Source: Nitrospinaceae bacterium (GTDB lineage Bacteria; Nitrospinota; Nitrospinia; Nitrospinales; VA-1). From it: DNA of 64,000 nt. The stretch spans positions 894,218 to 958,217 of the forward strand of contig BQJC01000001.1 in assembly GCA_021604505.1 (NCBI GenBank), given 5' to 3'. Under the pieces are notes generated by a model, which saw nothing but the letters and a program-made list of their open reading frames with translations, ran no database searches and was not told the DNA's origin. Position numbers and translations under genes: made by a program. Shown one piece after another: positions 62,773 to 64,000 of this stretch (position 1 is its first letter; each line of letters starts with the position of its first letter).

Positions 62773-64000
62773 CTATTCACCAAAGAGTTCTTTGATCTTT
62801 AATTTTCTGAAATTAAAAATTTTCTTTAAGTCGTTTTGCACGAAATCGATGGCGAGCATTTCTCCGGGGATGCCGAACGGAACTTTATAGTTCACTTTGT
62901 CGCGGATCAGAGTTCCTCCGTTTTTTTCTTCAAACTCATGCGTATGTTCCCAAAGGGAATAGGGGCCTTTGGTCTGGTGATCGGAAAAACAGGCCATCGG
63001 GTTCCAGTTGGTGATCTTGGATTGCCAGCGAAAGGGGATGCCGTGCAATTTTAGTTTGTAATCCAGCAGAGTGCCTTCTTCAATTTTTTCCGTGGATTGG
63101 CGCAGTATTTTGAAATGCAGGTACTCCGGGGTCAAAAGTTCGAGGTTTTTAGAGTCGCTGAAGAAATCAAATATTGTCTGCACCGGTTGCGGTGTCCATT
63201 GCTCCATTTGGAATTGCAGGAAGGGCAGGTCGACAATTTGTTGTAAGGCCGATTGCAGGTCCGGGTATTTAAACTCGAATCCCGTATTTGAAATTTTATC
63301 GGCGGAGACTTTCTGGCTGGCCATGAGAATTTGCGCCATGTCTCCGAAAATCGTTTTCAGCGCCAGTTCGGGAATGGGGAAAATGGTGGGACGTTTGACG
63401 AGTTTGCCCAGAGTTTTGGTGAATTCCAGATTGGTGACCGGATTAGGGCTGACGGCATTGTAAACGCCTTTTAGCGATTGAGTTTCCATGGCGTGGATGT
63501 ACATTGCCGCTATATCATCGACGTGAATCCAGCTCATCCATTGCTTTCCATTTTCCAGAATGCCTCCCAATCCCATTTGAAAAGGGGGCAGCATTCGTTT
63601 CATGGCCCCGCCTTCTTTTCCGAGGACCATGCCGGTGCGCAAGCAAACCGTGCGGACGTTGAAGCTCTCAGCTTTACTCGCTTCCTGTTCCCATTCTTTG
63701 CAGACCTCCGCTAAAAAGCAGGAGGCCGGCGGATGATCTTCAGTCAATAAACCGTTTCCCGAGCCTCCATAAAACCCGACAGCGGAAGAAGACACCAAAA
63801 CCTCGGGTTTATGTTCCAGGTTGCCGATGGCTTCAACGAGATGGCGGGTCGAAAGGATGCGTGAATTTTTGATGCGTTCTTTTCGTTTCTGGGTCCAGCG
63901 GCCTCCGGCGATATTTTCACCGGCTAAATGGATCACCGCATCAACGCCCGAAAAGGCGTTTGCCTCAGGAGGCGCCTGTTCGGGGTTCCACGGAAATATA
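62773..64000 (-). CDS. TIGR01777-type NAD-dependent epimerase with C-terminal SRPBCC domain (runs off window)
   Basis: The frame continues through the right edge; the last bases read upstream as PEQAPPEANAFSGVDAV before IHLAGENIAGGRW, so the N-terminal Rossmann strand lies outside. The SDR part has VLVSSSAVGFYGGSGNGLLT (YGG in place of the YxxxK region of this subfamily), VCLRTGMVLGKEGGAMKRML and WMSWIHVDDIAAMYIHAMET. The C-terminal 150 residues (QMEQWTPQPVQTIFDFFSDS, LLDYKLKLHGIPFRWQSKIT, GTLIRDKVNYKVPFGIPGEM) are a polyketide-cyclase/START-like SRPBCC domain. The fusion of epimerase plus SRPBCC is known in this family; function is uncertain. Confidence 0.87.
   Translation of the reverse strand, partial: IFPWNPEQAPPEANAFSGVDAVIHLAGENIAGGRWTQKRKERIKNSRILSTRHLVEAIGNLEHKPEVLVSSSAVGFYGGSGNGLLTEDHPPASCFLAEVCKEWEQEASKAESFNVRTVCLRTGMVLGKEGGAMKRMLPPFQMGLGGILENGKQWMSWIHVDDIAAMYIHAMETQSLKGVYNAVSPNPVTNLEFTKTLGKLVKRPTIFPIPELALKTIFGDMAQILMASQKVSADKISNTGFEFKYPDLQSALQQIVDLPFLQFQMEQWTPQPVQTIFDFFSDSKNLELLTPEYLHFKILRQSTEKIEEGTLLDYKLKLHGIPFRWQSKITNWNPMACFSDHQTKGPYSLWEHTHEFEEKNGGTLIRDKVNYKVPFGIPGEMLAIDFVQNDLKKIFNFRKLKIKELFGE

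Overview
The window comes from a Gram-negative, oxygen-using bacterium. The evidence is outer-membrane proteins (an usher-like protein, a TonB-dependent receptor and a TolC-type channel), lipoprotein and Tat signals, and two O2-dependent ring-cleavage steps. Both tRNA genes encode CCA. Base composition is moderate, with a GC-richer housekeeping block at the right end. I cannot place the lineage from sequence alone. A Nitrospinota-like or other deep-branching, Proteobacteria-like organism would fit, but that is a guess.

Layout. (1) 199-6312: a chaperone-usher-like surface-fibre locus with three DUF4402 subunits, a PapD-like chaperone and a large usher-like outer-membrane protein. (2) 6346-13305 (minus): a CzcCBA-type heavy-metal efflux operon led by a small His-rich protein. 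(3) 13722-19156 (minus): a sensor kinase, a YfiR-type periplasmic protein, a GNAT acetyltransferase and a TonB receptor. (4) 19501-23099 (plus): a compact azole-RiPP (TOMM) cluster. It has a 66-residue precursor ending in a Cys-rich core, an E1-like/RRE partner protein, a YcaO cyclodehydratase with the C-terminal PxPxP tail, and a SagB-type FMN dehydrogenase. This is the best candidate for an undescribed system. (5) 24791-53469: a large acyl-CoA and amino-acid catabolic island. It holds a beta-oxidation-like operon headed by a Cys-less thiolase and a DUF35 partner, a fused indolepyruvate-type 2-oxoacid:ferredoxin oxidoreductase, and two paralogous thiolases. It also holds a split IcmF-type isobutyryl-CoA mutase with a 2-methylcitrate cycle, the homogentisate pathway with acetoacetyl-CoA synthetase, a heme-oxygenase-like diiron protein, and a Leu/Val/Phe-type dehydrogenase. 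(6) 53773-58476: a tryptophanase-like enzyme, transposase remnants, a GYD protein, a small lipoprotein and a SorAB-type sulfite dehydrogenase. (7) 58700-64000: two tRNAs and housekeeping genes (rsmD, mnmA, suhB), a secreted protein of unknown function, and a TIGR01777-type epimerase that runs off the window.

How the genes fit together. Branched-chain and aromatic amino acids can be deaminated (52363 dehydrogenase; 53773 lyase) and the oxoacids converted to acyl-CoAs by the 31594 oxidoreductase. Isobutyryl-CoA could be isomerised to butyryl-CoA by the split mutase and oxidised to acetoacetyl-CoA, which the thiolases cleave. Propionyl-CoA enters the methylcitrate cycle. Tyrosine-derived 4-hydroxyphenylpyruvate goes through homogentisate to fumarate and acetoacetate, and acetoacetate is activated and cleaved to acetyl-CoA. 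A maleylacetoacetate isomerase and an aminotransferase were not seen in the window. Decayed fragments at 51755-52397 (a second tryptophanase tail and an ADP-forming acyl-CoA synthetase tail) and transposase scraps show that the right end of the island has been rearranged.
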